NCBI GenBank assembly: GCA_022729575.1
Contig: DZAL01000006.1
Coordinates: 5,511 to 57,626 of the forward strand
DNA from: Thiomargarita sp.
GTDB lineage: Bacteria > Pseudomonadota > Gammaproteobacteria > Beggiatoales > Beggiatoaceae
DNA: 52,116 bases
Direction: 5' to 3'
Positions 17,413-26,776 of the stretch are shown here, one piece after another (the first letter of the stretch is position 1; every line of letters begins with the position of its first letter). Position numbers and translations under genes: made by a program. The notes below the pieces were generated by a model, which made no database searches, had not been told where the DNA came from, and worked only from the letters and a program-made list of their open reading frames with translations.

Positions 17413-17955
17413 TCAAACCGTAGGGGGCCGATTAAGCGAAACAGATCCATCTTCCAGGCGTTTGACCTCACCTAAATCCAAAACTTCTTCAAATAAATTC
17501 TCAAACACTCCGGTGTATCAGCATATTGACTCAGTGCCGATAAAGCATTAGAGGTAGGAATCTGAAAACTAATTTTTCTCTTCTTTGGAAAATGTTGAGG
17601 AGCAGATTGACACCAATCCTCTTTCAACTTCTTTAGAAATTCAATGACAAACCCTAGTTCCTGCTTACCTCTGAATTGACAACGGTGGTCTGAAAACGAC
17701 TGTCGGGCCTGTTGGAGGTCGGCTTCATCTAAGGAATACCAGAATGGTCTCGTCAAACGGTAGTCGTTCCAATTTGAAGAATCGACCAGTCAACACGGCA
17801 TACAAGGTGTTAAGCACAGTGGTTTTTCCCCACCCATTTTCAGAGACGAGAATCTTTCTGGGGTGGGGAAAGGGAATGATAATATCCCGGTCACCGTATA
17901 AACCGTAGATGGCAAATTCTGAAATAGGTGATATTTGGGTAGAGTGAGTATTCAT
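17413..17955 (-). pseudogene. Frameshifted and truncated AAA/ABC-type ATPase
   Basis: The N-terminal part (from the ATG at 17955) reads FAIYGLYGDRDIIIPF and a Walker A-like SENGWGKTTVLNTLYA, typical of SMC/RecF-like ATPases that begin by tying the protein to a P-loop. This frame stops at 17725. Coding clearly continues in a second frame (LDEADLQQARQSF... to ALSQYAD), then in a third frame from about 17515 (TGVFENLFEEVLDLGEVKRL) to a stop at 17413. Two frameshifts are therefore needed for one protein of about 180 residues. The usual C-terminal Walker B and signature regions are absent, so the gene is also truncated. It starts 23 bases after the parA-like stop, suggesting a former two-gene operon. 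Sequencing errors could mimic the shifts. Confidence 0.7.
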
Positions 17956-17977
17956 TGGTAATAATTGTTCTAAAGAC

Positions 17978-18913
17978 CTAAAGTTTGGGGTTCATGGTTA
18001 CTAATTTATGCACAAATTCACTTACGAAATTTTTTATGTCATTAACCACGTTTTCACTGGAACCACTCAAAACCGCGGGTATTCCAAATTCAGGAGTAGT
18101 TGCGTAGCCCGTTTTATTTTCTCGTAAGTAGGTATCAAAAATAGGAAGTTTCAACGATTTTACTTTCTCCATATAACTACGTTGCGTAGCTATAGGGCCT
18201 TCAGCATAAACCTGAATCATATTAAAAATCACGCCCAGCACACGAGGATTAATAACTTTAGCAGACTTCGCTTCATCAGCCTTTACATACTCGTTATAAT
18301 CTCTCTTCAAAGTATCCCAACTGTTATTCAGATAACTAATTCCTAATGTGGAGAGATAATCGGCTTTAGTTGGCACCAATAAATGACTACTGGCGACAAT
18401 CGCCATTTTGGTGACAATATTGAAGTTAGGAGGACAGTCAATCAATACCCACTGGTATCCCTCCTTTTGAATCTGTCCCAATCCCTGCGCTAGTCGCCCG
18501 TGTACCCTTAAAAAATTTTTGGTGGACTGCCGCAAAGAAGCACCACTCAATTGTACTGCCAATTCTAATTCAATGTTAATCAGTTCCAAATGAGAAGCAA
18601 TCATATCCACCTGGCCTGTGGCCCGCAATTGTTGTAATTTCTGATTGACCTTGGGAGGGGTAAAGATAAGTTGCTTCAAATCGACAGGCAAACCTTCTTC
18701 AAAAGACCTAAACCATTCTCTGATAGTTTTAGTGTCAGCATAATATTTTTCCCATTCTCCAGGCGTGATAAAAGAAAAGGTCAGATTAGTTTGCGGGTCG
18801 ATGTCAATTAATAAAACACGATAACCCCGGTTTGCCAATTCGGCAGCCAGATTAGCCGTGATGGTGGTTTTTCCGACTCCACCTTTGTAATTCATTACAG
18901 AAATAACGTGCAT
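17978..18913 (-). CDS. ParA/MinD-family ATPase, orphan
   Basis: A 311-residue protein of the ParA/Soj family. It has the deviant Walker A KGGVGKT at 10-16 with signature Lys K10, LIDIDPQTNLT with the Walker A' Asp, and VLIDCPPNFN as Walker B. The ATG at 18913 gives the standard start MHVISVMNYKGG; the longer frame to 18997 adds sequence unlike the family. No ParB and no parS-like cluster are visible, so it is probably not the chromosomal segregation gene. It lies just upstream of a decayed ATPase, which suggests a plasmid-derived, phage-related or defence-type pair. Confidence 0.85.
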   Translation of the reverse strand: MHVISVMNYKGGVGKTTITANLAAELANRGYRVLLIDIDPQTNLTFSFITPGEWEKYYADTKTIREWFRSFEEGLPVDLKQLIFTPPKVNQKLQQLRATGQVDMIASHLELINIELELAVQLSGASLRQSTKNFLRVHGRLAQGLGQIQKEGYQWVLIDCPPNFNIVTKMAIVASSHLLVPTKADYLSTLGISYLNNSWDTLKRDYNEYVKADEAKSAKVINPRVLGVIFNMIQVYAEGPIATQRSYMEKVKSLKLPIFDTYLRENKTGYATTPEFGIPAVLSGSSENVVNDIKNFVSEFVHKLVTMNPKL

Positions 18914-19327
18914 AGTTGCAGATTCCTTATTTAAGGTGTAATATAATTTATACTTCATAGCGTAACAATCTGAACTGTTTACAGACAGGGATAACACCCC
19001 TTCGAGGGGTGTTATCCCTTGATTACTCAGATTATCAAGCTATGTAGTATAAATGATTATTTGTAGGACCGAGGTCATTGGAGATTTTACCATAACATGA
19101 TATAAACTTACTATAATCCTATTACCGCAAGAGGTGAGTGACAACCAAAGTTTGCCCATCCTTGCTGGCTAATACCTACTCCACTCAGAATAATTCAATT
19201 TGATACTCTCAATCTTTCTACTATACTTATTTTAACCATACTTACTCATTTTGGCTACGGTTTTAATTTTACCTTAATTTAGCTTGAAATTAACCCGTCG
19301 CCTCAACTATATCGGAGACTATACCTT
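18914..19327. other. Intergenic region with GGGATAACACCCCT hairpin
   Basis: A 414-base gap between divergent genes. A perfect hairpin at 18987-19019 has arms AGGGATAACACCCCT / AGGGGTGTTATCCCT and loop TCG. The same hairpin is at 40607-40629 and twice at 52021-52111. The rest is AT-rich, presumably with promoters for parA and the large secreted protein; I could not fix a box with confidence. Confidence 0.6.
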
Positions 19328-22300
19328 ATGTACCTCGTTAAACCAACTTGGATAATCTTAGTAATAATGGCTCTGGGGCTAGGACTCAATCAACCCGTTG
19401 CGGCCACGGCTTCATTAACGATTAATCCCATCACACTTTCTGAAGAAGAGGTCGCAAATCGTGATTACGTGCTTAAACTAAACTCACCTAATTCTCCTCT
19501 TTCTTATTGCACCGAACAAATCATTGATTTAGATTTTTATTTCACCTTGACTTTAAGTAAAGGTCTGGTTTGGGATACCAGTATTCATTCTAATTCCTTG
19601 TCCATACCAGGCAATAGTGCCACCATCACCCTAGTCGGCGGTGGTTTATCTGGCGAAGCTCAAGTCAGTTTCCTAATTCGTGCTAGTCAAGCCCCATTTC
19701 CTGACCACGCATGTTTAATGCTAGGCGCCACCGAGGCCGTGGCATTACGAATTAAGCAAGGCGCGGTGGTTGGTCAAACACTGGAAATTACGGCTACGAT
19801 GGTCCCCATTCTCAATCCACAAGTTAATCTGGAACCGGTCGTGACGGCGACACTGGCACACATTCTACCAGTGACTCATTGTGTCTCGCAAACCGAAATT
19901 CCGCCCGCCGAATGTTCCGCGTTATTGAGCTTATATCATGCCACTCAAGGACCTCATTGGTTTGACCAAGCGAATAATCAATGGAATGTAACCTCCACGC
20001 CTTGTACTTGGGCTGGGATAACTTGTGCCAATGGACATTTGATTAAAATTGACCGCCGCCAACAAAATTTAGTAGGAGAATTACCCTACTTAAGTGCGCT
20101 GACCGAATTAGAAACTTTATGGTTAGATGGCAATCAACTTCGCGGTAAGATTCCTCCTTCTTTCTCACAGTTCAAAAAATTAATCGTTCCTGGCGGTTTA
20201 AATTTAAATTATAATCAATTGATTAGCGATGATGACCGCTTACTGGATTTTCTCGACCACCAAGCACTAGGTTGGCGCAAAACGCAAACGCTACCGCCAC
20301 TCAATGTGATGGCCACGGCGGTCTCCGAATCGGCCATCGTGATGGCTTGGACCCCGATTCCTTACTTGGCTGATAACGGTTATTATCAAGTGACCGTGGC
20401 CACCACCTCCCCCCCCACCACCGCTTCTAACCCGGTAATTGATACCACCTTGGATAAATCAGCCTCCTATCTGACCTTGACCGGTTTAATGCCTAATACC
20501 ACTTATTATTTAGTCGTGGCAACCGTTAATTTACCTCATGCTGGTAATCCGTTATCAATCACGAGTGTGGCCAGTCCTGAAGTCATAGCAACTACGCAAA
20601 CTCAAATGTCAGCACCCCGCTATCAATCCACGCCGATTCCCAATAGCATGAGCGATGAATTTGGCAATCCCTTGACGCATCAGTTAAACTTACTCGACCT
20701 GGGCCGCAGTGAATTAGGCACGCCTACCACGACGACCCTAACCGTGATCGAAGTCGGTGACGCTGACTTGGAACTAGCTAATGCCCAAATTACGGGCGAA
20801 GCGGCTAATGATTTTAGTATTATTCGCAATCAACCTCCTCTCACCATTGCCGAAGCTAGTCCGCCTCAAGTGTTGGTAATACAATGTCTTCCTAGCCGCG
20901 TCGGAAAACGCACCGCCACGTTAACTTTAGCAACCAATGATCCAGACCGACCTCTCGTCAATTACTTATTATTTTGTTTAGGAATAGGTCCAATCAATTC
21001 TCCGCCGGTGGCCATAACACTATCTAGTAACACCATTGACGAGAATAGTCCAGGGGAGACTTTGATTGGCGAATTTAGCACTTATGACCCTGAGATGGGA
21101 GACTCTCATATTTATACTTTGCTCAATGATGCCAAAGGTCAATTTGTGCTTCAGGGGAATCAACTGAAGTCAGCTCCCGAGGCTACTTTTGATTTTGAAG
21201 CACAAACGAATTATACCATTATCATCAATAGTATGGATTCTGTTGGCAATGAATTAATTCACTCCTTTTTAATCACCGTGCAAGATGTTTCTGAATTTGC
21301 CGGTAACATTGACACGACTTTCGCTCAAGGAGTCACCCAAGTGAATGCGCCCGAAGAAATTACCCTCACTGGTCAGATTAAACCACGCCAAGCCGATTTC
21401 GGTAAATTTGCCGATGTCATCGCTATTTATCAATGGACTTTACCTGGCAATCAGACTCCGCTCACTTTTTCCATGACGATAGCGAAACGAAAATTATTGA
21501 CGGCGCAAACGGCCCAGCAATCGCTCGTTTTATTTAAAGGTAATCTCATTGGCTTAACTGGTGACTTTAAAGTGCAATTGGGTTATCAATGCTATGATGG
21601 CGAGAATTTATCTAATCAGTTGATAAAACAAGAGATAACGACCTTAACCGTGCAACCCAATCATGCTCCCACCGCGATTGAATTAGAAGGGACCGTCATT
21701 CCTGAAAATAGTCCGCCGGGCACTTTAGTCGGCACCTTCACTACTCGCGATCCAGATCAAGAAGATAAGTTCATTTACAGCATCGTCGATGAGCATTCCG
21801 CAAATTATTTTCAAATCACTGGCAATCAATTGCGCGTGGGAAATGGCTTCACTTTAGATTTTGAACAAGGTGATACCCAGGACCTGACCATTCGTAGCAC
21901 GGATGTTACGGGAGATTGGATCGAACGCACTGTCACTTTACAAATCACCGATGCGAAAGAACCTGGAGCCATTCGTTTGACTCATCAAACTGTTTTGGAA
22001 AATACGCCCAGTGGGGGAGTGGTGGGACGTTTTTATCAGATTAATGGGGAGCGTGAATCGTGCCACTATCAACTGTTAAAAAATGGAGACGGTCACTTTG
22101 AGTTAAACCAGGATTTGCTAGTCGTCGCCGCGGGAGCGGTCTTAGATTTAGAACGTCAACCCTATTATGAGATAACGGTGCAATGTCAAGAGGAGCCAAC
22201 CACAGAGGAAACTTTTATCCTCACGGTGCTCAATCAAATCGATGTAACGGTAGTGGCCTCCATTTTCGATGCAGTCGGTCAAATCCTGCCACCGGTGACA

Positions 22301-22696
22301 GGGACCACCTCCCGTTTTGAAGTGCCAGCAACGGCGGAAATAACACTAGCACTACACTTGTTTCCTGACATCAGCCACCGTAATCTTGGCGTGACTACAC
22401 CCACGCCAATAGCCGACCTCATCGTGGTTGCGCTCTATTTACGCGAGGGTAAGATCATAGGGAGTTATCAATTAAACGACGAGGCCCAATGGCAAGAGTG
22501 GAGTGGAGAAATTAACACGTTAATCGGGGCCCAATCAATCACCACTTTGCCAAATGATTACGCTCTTACTTTATGGTCTGGGGTATCATTGATAGATTTT
22601 GCGGACCTCGAGTTTCAACTTTATGTGGGGTATCGCTTGAATAGTACAGGGGACCTGATTTATTCACCAACGCCAATCAGTATTCAAATTCATTAG
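19328..22696 (+). CDS. Large secreted multidomain surface protein (LRR, FN3, ASH-type, cadherin-like)
   Basis: A 1122-residue exported protein, signal peptide 1-27 (ends PVAATA). Domains by eye: an Ig-like first part (about 28-180); a leucine-rich repeat module (about 185-320) starting with a plant-type cap (LLSLYHATQGPHWF, CTWAGITC) and LETLWLDGNQLRGKIPPSF; a fibronectin type III domain (about 323-425); an ASH/choice-of-anchor D domain (about 440-555, ending TLTLATNDPDRP); and cadherin-like repeats at about 558-655, 778-877 and 878-965 with IDENSPGETLIGEF and IPENSPPGTLVGTF motifs. The last 150 residues are unassigned. No sorting tail or transmembrane segment is seen. It is likely an adhesion or matrix protein released by an unknown route. 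It stands alone, without a secretion gene beside it. Confidence 0.82.
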   Translation: MYLVKPTWIILVIMALGLGLNQPVAATASLTINPITLSEEEVANRDYVLKLNSPNSPLSYCTEQIIDLDFYFTLTLSKGLVWDTSIHSNSLSIPGNSATITLVGGGLSGEAQVSFLIRASQAPFPDHACLMLGATEAVALRIKQGAVVGQTLEITATMVPILNPQVNLEPVVTATLAHILPVTHCVSQTEIPPAECSALLSLYHATQGPHWFDQANNQWNVTSTPCTWAGITCANGHLIKIDRRQQNLVGELPYLSALTELETLWLDGNQLRGKIPPSFSQFKKLIVPGGLNLNYNQLISDDDRLLDFLDHQALGWRKTQTLPPLNVMATAVSESAIVMAWTPIPYLADNGYYQVTVATTSPPTTASNPVIDTTLDKSASYLTLTGLMPNTTYYLVVATVNLPHAGNPLSITSVASPEVIATTQTQMSAPRYQSTPIPNSMSDEFGNPLTHQLNLLDLGRSELGTPTTTTLTVIEVGDADLELANAQITGEAANDFSIIRNQPPLTIAEASPPQVLVIQCLPSRVGKRTATLTLATNDPDRPLVNYLLFCLGIGPINSPPVAITLSSNTIDENSPGETLIGEFSTYDPEMGDSHIYTLLNDAKGQFVLQGNQLKSAPEATFDFEAQTNYTIIINSMDSVGNELIHSFLITVQDVSEFAGNIDTTFAQGVTQVNAPEEITLTGQIKPRQADFGKFADVIAIYQWTLPGNQTPLTFSMTIAKRKLLTAQTAQQSLVLFKGNLIGLTGDFKVQLGYQCYDGENLSNQLIKQEITTLTVQPNHAPTAIELEGTVIPENSPPGTLVGTFTTRDPDQEDKFIYSIVDEHSANYFQITGNQLRVGNGFTLDFEQGDTQDLTIRSTDVTGDWIERTVTLQITDAKEPGAIRLTHQTVLENTPSGGVVGRFYQINGERESCHYQLLKNGDGHFELNQDLLVVAAGAVLDLERQPYYEITVQCQEEPTTEETFILTVLNQIDVTVVASIFDAVGQILPPVTGTTSRFEVPATAEITLALHLFPDISHRNLGVTTPTPIADLIVVALYLREGKIIGSYQLNDEAQWQEWSGEINTLIGAQSITTLPNDYALTLWSGVSLIDFADLEFQLYVGYRLNSTGDLIYSPTPISIQIH

Positions 22697-22762
22697 ACCC
22701 AAAAACAAGGTAGTGCTGCCGTAGCTACCATAGGTATAGTATTTAGGAGACACGCCAAACTG

Positions 22763-22865
22763 CTCCTCTTTCTCCCCTCCTATTCTCGTTTCCACGCTCC
22801 GCGTGGAAACGAGAAACTACTCCTCTTTCTCCCCTCCTTACTCAAGGAGGGGTTGGGGGTGGTTA
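22763..22865. repeat. CTCGTTTCCACGC hairpin between direct repeats, plus AAGGAGGGG block
   Basis: A hairpin at 22785-22813 (arms CTCGTTTCCACGC / GCGTGGAAACGAG) is flanked by two copies of the 19-mer CTCCTCTTTCTCCCCTCCT at 22763-22781 and 22820-22838. The second continues into AAGGAGGGGTTGGGGGTGGT, the family B core. The arrangement looks like a hairpin inserted in, or recombined within, an older repeat between two convergent genes. Confidence 0.7.
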
Positions 22866-22894
22866 ACCTCCCATCAGTACCACCGATTTTGTAG

Positions 22895-25102
22895 TTATAA
22901 CAATTCCTGTGGATCCACGTCCAACGACCAACGCAATTTCGCCGATGCCGCAGGCAAGGTCGGTAACCATTGCGCCAGCAAACGATGTAAGGCTTCACGA
23001 TGAATCGCTTGCAATAACAATTGAGCACGGAACCAATCTCCTCGTTTTTCCATCGGGGCCGCGACGGGTCCCCACAATGTCACGGCCCCCTGAATCAAGG
23101 GTTGCGCTTGCTGTTTCGCTAACCACAAAAACTCGGTAGCCTTCTTCGCCTCCATGGCTTCCGCTCTTAACAAAGCTAAACGAGTATAAGGTGGAAATTC
23201 CGTTTGTTGACGCTCGGTCAAAGCCGCTTCGGCAAACGCACCATAACCATGATGAATCAAGCGAGTCAATAACGGATGGGCCGGATAATGCGTTTGAATA
23301 ATCACTTCCCCCGGCTCTTCCGCACGACCGGCGCGGCCGGCTACTTGCACTAATAATTGCGCGGTGCGCTCACTGGCCCGAAAATCACTGCTATATAAAC
23401 CACTGTCTAAATTCAACACGCCAACTAAAGTCACTTTGGGAAAATGATGACCTTTGGCTAACATCTGAGTCCCCACTAAAATATCGGCTTCGCCTGCGTG
23501 AATTTGTTCTAGCATGGTACGCATGGCATATTTATTACGGGTGCTATCACTGTCAATCCGTAAAATTTTCGCTTGCGGAAAGGTTTTCACTAACGTCTCC
23601 TCCACGCGCTCAGTGCCTTGACCAATTAAATGCACTTTAGTGTGATGACAGGCCGGACATTCCTGGTCCAACGGACGAGTGGTGCCACAATGATGACATA
23701 ATAATTCCCGGGTCGCTTCATGGTAAATTAACCGGGCATCGCAATGTGTACAATTAGCCACCCAGCCACATTGGTAGCATAATAACACCGGGGCATAGCC
23801 GCGCCGATTGATAAATAATAAAACTTGTTGCTGGTGTGCTAGACGAGCCAGAATGGCTTGTTTCAATTGCGGCGATAAGCTACCCTGGGACGGTGGTTGA
23901 GACCGTAAATCCACAATATGATATTTTGGATGGACCGCAGCCCCCGCCCGCTCTGGTAAAATGAGATGTTGATAACGCCGTTGATGCACATTATACAAAC
24001 TATCTAACGAAGGAGTGGCGCTCCCTAATAAAATCGGCACTTGCGCCCGTTTAGCGCGGATCACGGCAATATCACGCGCTGAATAACGAAAATGATCTTG
24101 TTGTTTATATGAAGGGTCATGCTCTTCATCGACCACCAACAACCCAGGTCGTTGCAACGGGGTCCACACTGCCGAGCGGGTTCCAATCACAATTGGAGCT
24201 TTGCCTTCGCGGGCCCACAGCCAGGCTTGCAAACGTTCCTGGTCATTCAATTTCGAATGAAACACCGCAATTGGCACACTAAAGCGTTGCTTAAACCGAT
24301 TGACCATCTGCGGCGTTAAATTAATTTCCGGCACCAGAATCAACGCCTGTTGTCCTTGCGCCAATACTTGTTGAATAATTTGCAAATACACTTCCGTTTT
24401 TCCGCTACCGGTCACCCCATCGAGTAAGCAGGGGTAAAATTGGTTAAAATGGGCACCTACCCGGTCAACGGCTTGCTGTTGTGCCGAATTCAGGGGTAAC
24501 GGTGAAGTCAAACTGGCTTTGGGTTTGGCCACTTGACGTTCAATCCAACCTTTTTTTTGCAACTGGCGCAACACGTCTTTTGGCTTTGGTAAATCAACCA
24601 CCATCTCATTTTCAGTTAAGAGGGTGTGTTGCTGAAATAATGATAATAATAATGCTTGACGTTGCTGATTTTTGCGTAAACTGGTCGGCTCGATCAAACG
24701 ACCTTCCGTCGTAATGACCCATTCTACGGTTAACTTACCTTCCAAAGTTTCCGCCAATAAATCGGCTTTGCCCTGATTTAAAATTTTAGGCAAAGCGGTG
24801 GCGATGACTTCTCCTATCGGATGATGATAATACTGACTGGCCCACTTTAATAAATCTAGCACATCGGCAGGTAACACGGGATAAGGAAAGTCGATAATAT
24901 TCAGTGCCGATTTAAGTTTACGGCTACTGGTCGTACTGTCGTCAAGGGTGCCCAATAACATCCCCACATAAGTCCGATTGGTCCTACCAAAAGGCACTCT
25001 TACTCTCATGCCCGGACATAATAAATTAGTTTCAATGCCAGCAGGTGGCAAATAGTCAAAATGAGTATATAAAGGTGTTGGAATAGCGATTTGTAGAATC
25101 AA
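22895..25102 (-). CDS. priA: Primosomal protein N' (replication restart helicase PriA)
   Basis: A superfamily 2 DNA helicase that reloads the replisome at stalled forks. From the TTG at 25102 it has 735 residues, close to E. coli PriA (732), and begins MILQIAIPTPLYTHFDYLPP as expected for the family. No ATG is available; the frame also stays open to a GTG at 25162, and neither start has a good ribosome site. Motifs are Walker A GVTGSGKT, Walker B VDEEHDPS, and the cysteine pairs CYQCGW, CTHC, CHHC and CPAC that bind two zinc ions. The C-terminal helicase motifs include VGTQMLAKGHHFP and QVAGRAGR. The gene appears complete. Confidence 0.94.
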   Translation of the reverse strand: MILQIAIPTPLYTHFDYLPPAGIETNLLCPGMRVRVPFGRTNRTYVGMLLGTLDDSTTSSRKLKSALNIIDFPYPVLPADVLDLLKWASQYYHHPIGEVIATALPKILNQGKADLLAETLEGKLTVEWVITTEGRLIEPTSLRKNQQRQALLLSLFQQHTLLTENEMVVDLPKPKDVLRQLQKKGWIERQVAKPKASLTSPLPLNSAQQQAVDRVGAHFNQFYPCLLDGVTGSGKTEVYLQIIQQVLAQGQQALILVPEINLTPQMVNRFKQRFSVPIAVFHSKLNDQERLQAWLWAREGKAPIVIGTRSAVWTPLQRPGLLVVDEEHDPSYKQQDHFRYSARDIAVIRAKRAQVPILLGSATPSLDSLYNVHQRRYQHLILPERAGAAVHPKYHIVDLRSQPPSQGSLSPQLKQAILARLAHQQQVLLFINRRGYAPVLLCYQCGWVANCTHCDARLIYHEATRELLCHHCGTTRPLDQECPACHHTKVHLIGQGTERVEETLVKTFPQAKILRIDSDSTRNKYAMRTMLEQIHAGEADILVGTQMLAKGHHFPKVTLVGVLNLDSGLYSSDFRASERTAQLLVQVAGRAGRAEEPGEVIIQTHYPAHPLLTRLIHHGYGAFAEAALTERQQTEFPPYTRLALLRAEAMEAKKATEFLWLAKQQAQPLIQGAVTLWGPVAAPMEKRGDWFRAQLLLQAIHREALHRLLAQWLPTLPAASAKLRWSLDVDPQELL

Positions 25103-25188
25103 GGTAATTTTTACTAAATTTAGGTTGCTAAATAAATGAATAAGTGAGTATAATGATAGCACAGATGAAGTCGAATGACAACTGGATA

Positions 25189-25322
25189 ACTCACCTTACG
25201 CATAACCACCCCCTGCCCCTCCTTAGCAAAGAGGGGAGTATGCGCCAACTGAGTTGGCATGGTGTACTCCCCTTAGCAAGGAGGGGTTGGGGGTGGTTGA
25301 GTTAACAGTGCGTAAAGTGAGT
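25189..25322. mobile_element. Family B MITE-like element, intact
   Basis: The terminal inverted repeats are ACTCACCTTACGCA (25189-25202) and TGCGTAAAGTGAGT (25309-25322). Inside are CCACCCCCTGCCCCTCCTTA and its inverted partner ending AAGGAGGGGTTGGGGGTGGT, so the whole 134 bases can fold into one long hairpin. No coding content. It lies between the divergent priA and tilS genes. Other copies: 42987-43253 (interrupted), 46248-46364 and a half copy at 5107-5170. Confidence 0.85.
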
Positions 25323-25372
25323 GAATAATTCGCTGTGATTAACTGCAATGGTTTCCAAAAATAGGTATTTTC

Positions 25373-26776
25373 ATGCTACTTTCGCAACTACTAGAAACTT
25401 TAAGTACTTATCCTACCACCCAACGGCTTTGGGTAGCCTATAGCGGTGGCCTGGATTCTCAGGTATTACTTCATGCCCTCGTTCAATTACGCAATGAAAG
25501 TCACCAAGTGTCGAAAACCTTGAAGAGCGGCAATCTGATTTCTGATTTACGGGCTATTCACATTCACCATGGTTTACAGAGGTCCGCCGATGATTGGATG
25601 ACACATTGTCAAAATACTTGTGAACAATGGGAAATTCCTTGTGAAGTGCTGAAAATTCACGTTCCCCAGTTGCCGCGACAAAGCATTGAGGCCCAAGCGC
25701 GTCAGGCCCGTTATGCCGCCATGACCCAATTATTGGACGCGGAGGATATAGTGGTGACGGCTCATCATGCGGACGACCAAGCCGAGACCGTGTTACTACA
25801 ACTGTTACGTGGCTCCGGCGTGGCCGGTTTGGCCGCGATGCCTCCGCTCACTCGTTTAGGCCCAGGCTGGTTGGCCCGACCTTTGCTCAATTATACTCGT
25901 GCCCAACTCCTCACTTATGCGCAACAGAGTCATTTGACCTGGATTGAAGACCCCAGTAATGCCAATACTCGTTTTGACCGCAATTTTCTACGCCATGACA
26001 TTCTTCCCAAATTACGACAACATTGGCCTAGTCTCAGTCAAACACTCAGTCGAGTGGCTCGTCATCAGGCCGATGCCAATGAATTACTCGATACTTTGGC
26101 CATTCAAGATTTAGCCAAGTGTCAAGCGCAATTAGTGTTTCGCGAACACTTTCCCAGCACTTTCCACTTAGCGCCCTTATCCTTATCCCAGTTTTCGCAA
26201 TTAACCCTGGCCCGACAACGTAACGTCTTAAGACGCTGGTTGAAACAACAAGCGTTACCGGTGCCAACGACTGCACAAGTGCAACGTATTTTAACTGAAA
26301 TGGTGACGGCACAACCGGATCGTCAGCCCTTAGTCAAATGGTCCGGGGGAGAAGTGCGTCGTTATCGGCAACATTTATTTGCTATGCCCAATTTACCTCA
26401 TTTTTCTCCGGCACTACGTCTCTCCTGGCGTTTGCCACAACCGTTATCCTTACCGCTAGGTCAGTTAACCGCAACGGCACAATTGGGGAATGGATTGGTT
26501 TTACCTGGGGGCACCGAATTGCAAGTACAATTTCGGCAAGGCGGAGAAAAAATTCAGTGGCAGGGACATCAACACGAAGTCAAAAAATTATTGCAAACCA
26601 CCCAGCATCCGCCCTGGTTACGCGATTTTATTCCCTTGATTTATTTTCAAAATACCTTAGTCGCTATTCCTCATTTAGGGATTGCTGACCCATTTAGAAC
26701 CTCACCTTCTGACATAGGATGGAATTTACAATGGCATCTCCCACTCATCCCACTCCCACCCACCAGCACATTTTAG
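25373..26776 (+). CDS. tilS: tRNA(Ile)-lysidine synthetase TilS
   Basis: A 467-residue enzyme that attaches lysine to C34 of the CAU-anticodon tRNA-Ile, so that it reads AUA and is charged with isoleucine. The N-terminal PP-loop ATPase motif is AYSGGLDSQ (SGGxDS). RAIHIHHGLQRSADDW and AHHADDQAETVLLQLLRGSG are the typical following blocks, with DPSNANTRFDRNFLRHDI later. The middle and C-terminal TilS domains complete the long form. The ATG at 25373 follows a weak AGG site. Its last 46 bases overlap the next gene in another frame. Confidence 0.93.
   Translation: MLLSQLLETLSTYPTTQRLWVAYSGGLDSQVLLHALVQLRNESHQVSKTLKSGNLISDLRAIHIHHGLQRSADDWMTHCQNTCEQWEIPCEVLKIHVPQLPRQSIEAQARQARYAAMTQLLDAEDIVVTAHHADDQAETVLLQLLRGSGVAGLAAMPPLTRLGPGWLARPLLNYTRAQLLTYAQQSHLTWIEDPSNANTRFDRNFLRHDILPKLRQHWPSLSQTLSRVARHQADANELLDTLAIQDLAKCQAQLVFREHFPSTFHLAPLSLSQFSQLTLARQRNVLRRWLKQQALPVPTTAQVQRILTEMVTAQPDRQPLVKWSGGEVRRYRQHLFAMPNLPHFSPALRLSWRLPQPLSLPLGQLTATAQLGNGLVLPGGTELQVQFRQGGEKIQWQGHQHEVKKLLQTTQHPPWLRDFIPLIYFQNTLVAIPHLGIADPFRTSPSDIGWNLQWHLPLIPLPPTSTF

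Noticed and set aside
17978..18913. Chromosome segregation parAB locus
   Set aside because: No parB and no parS-like sites are visible beside the ParA gene.
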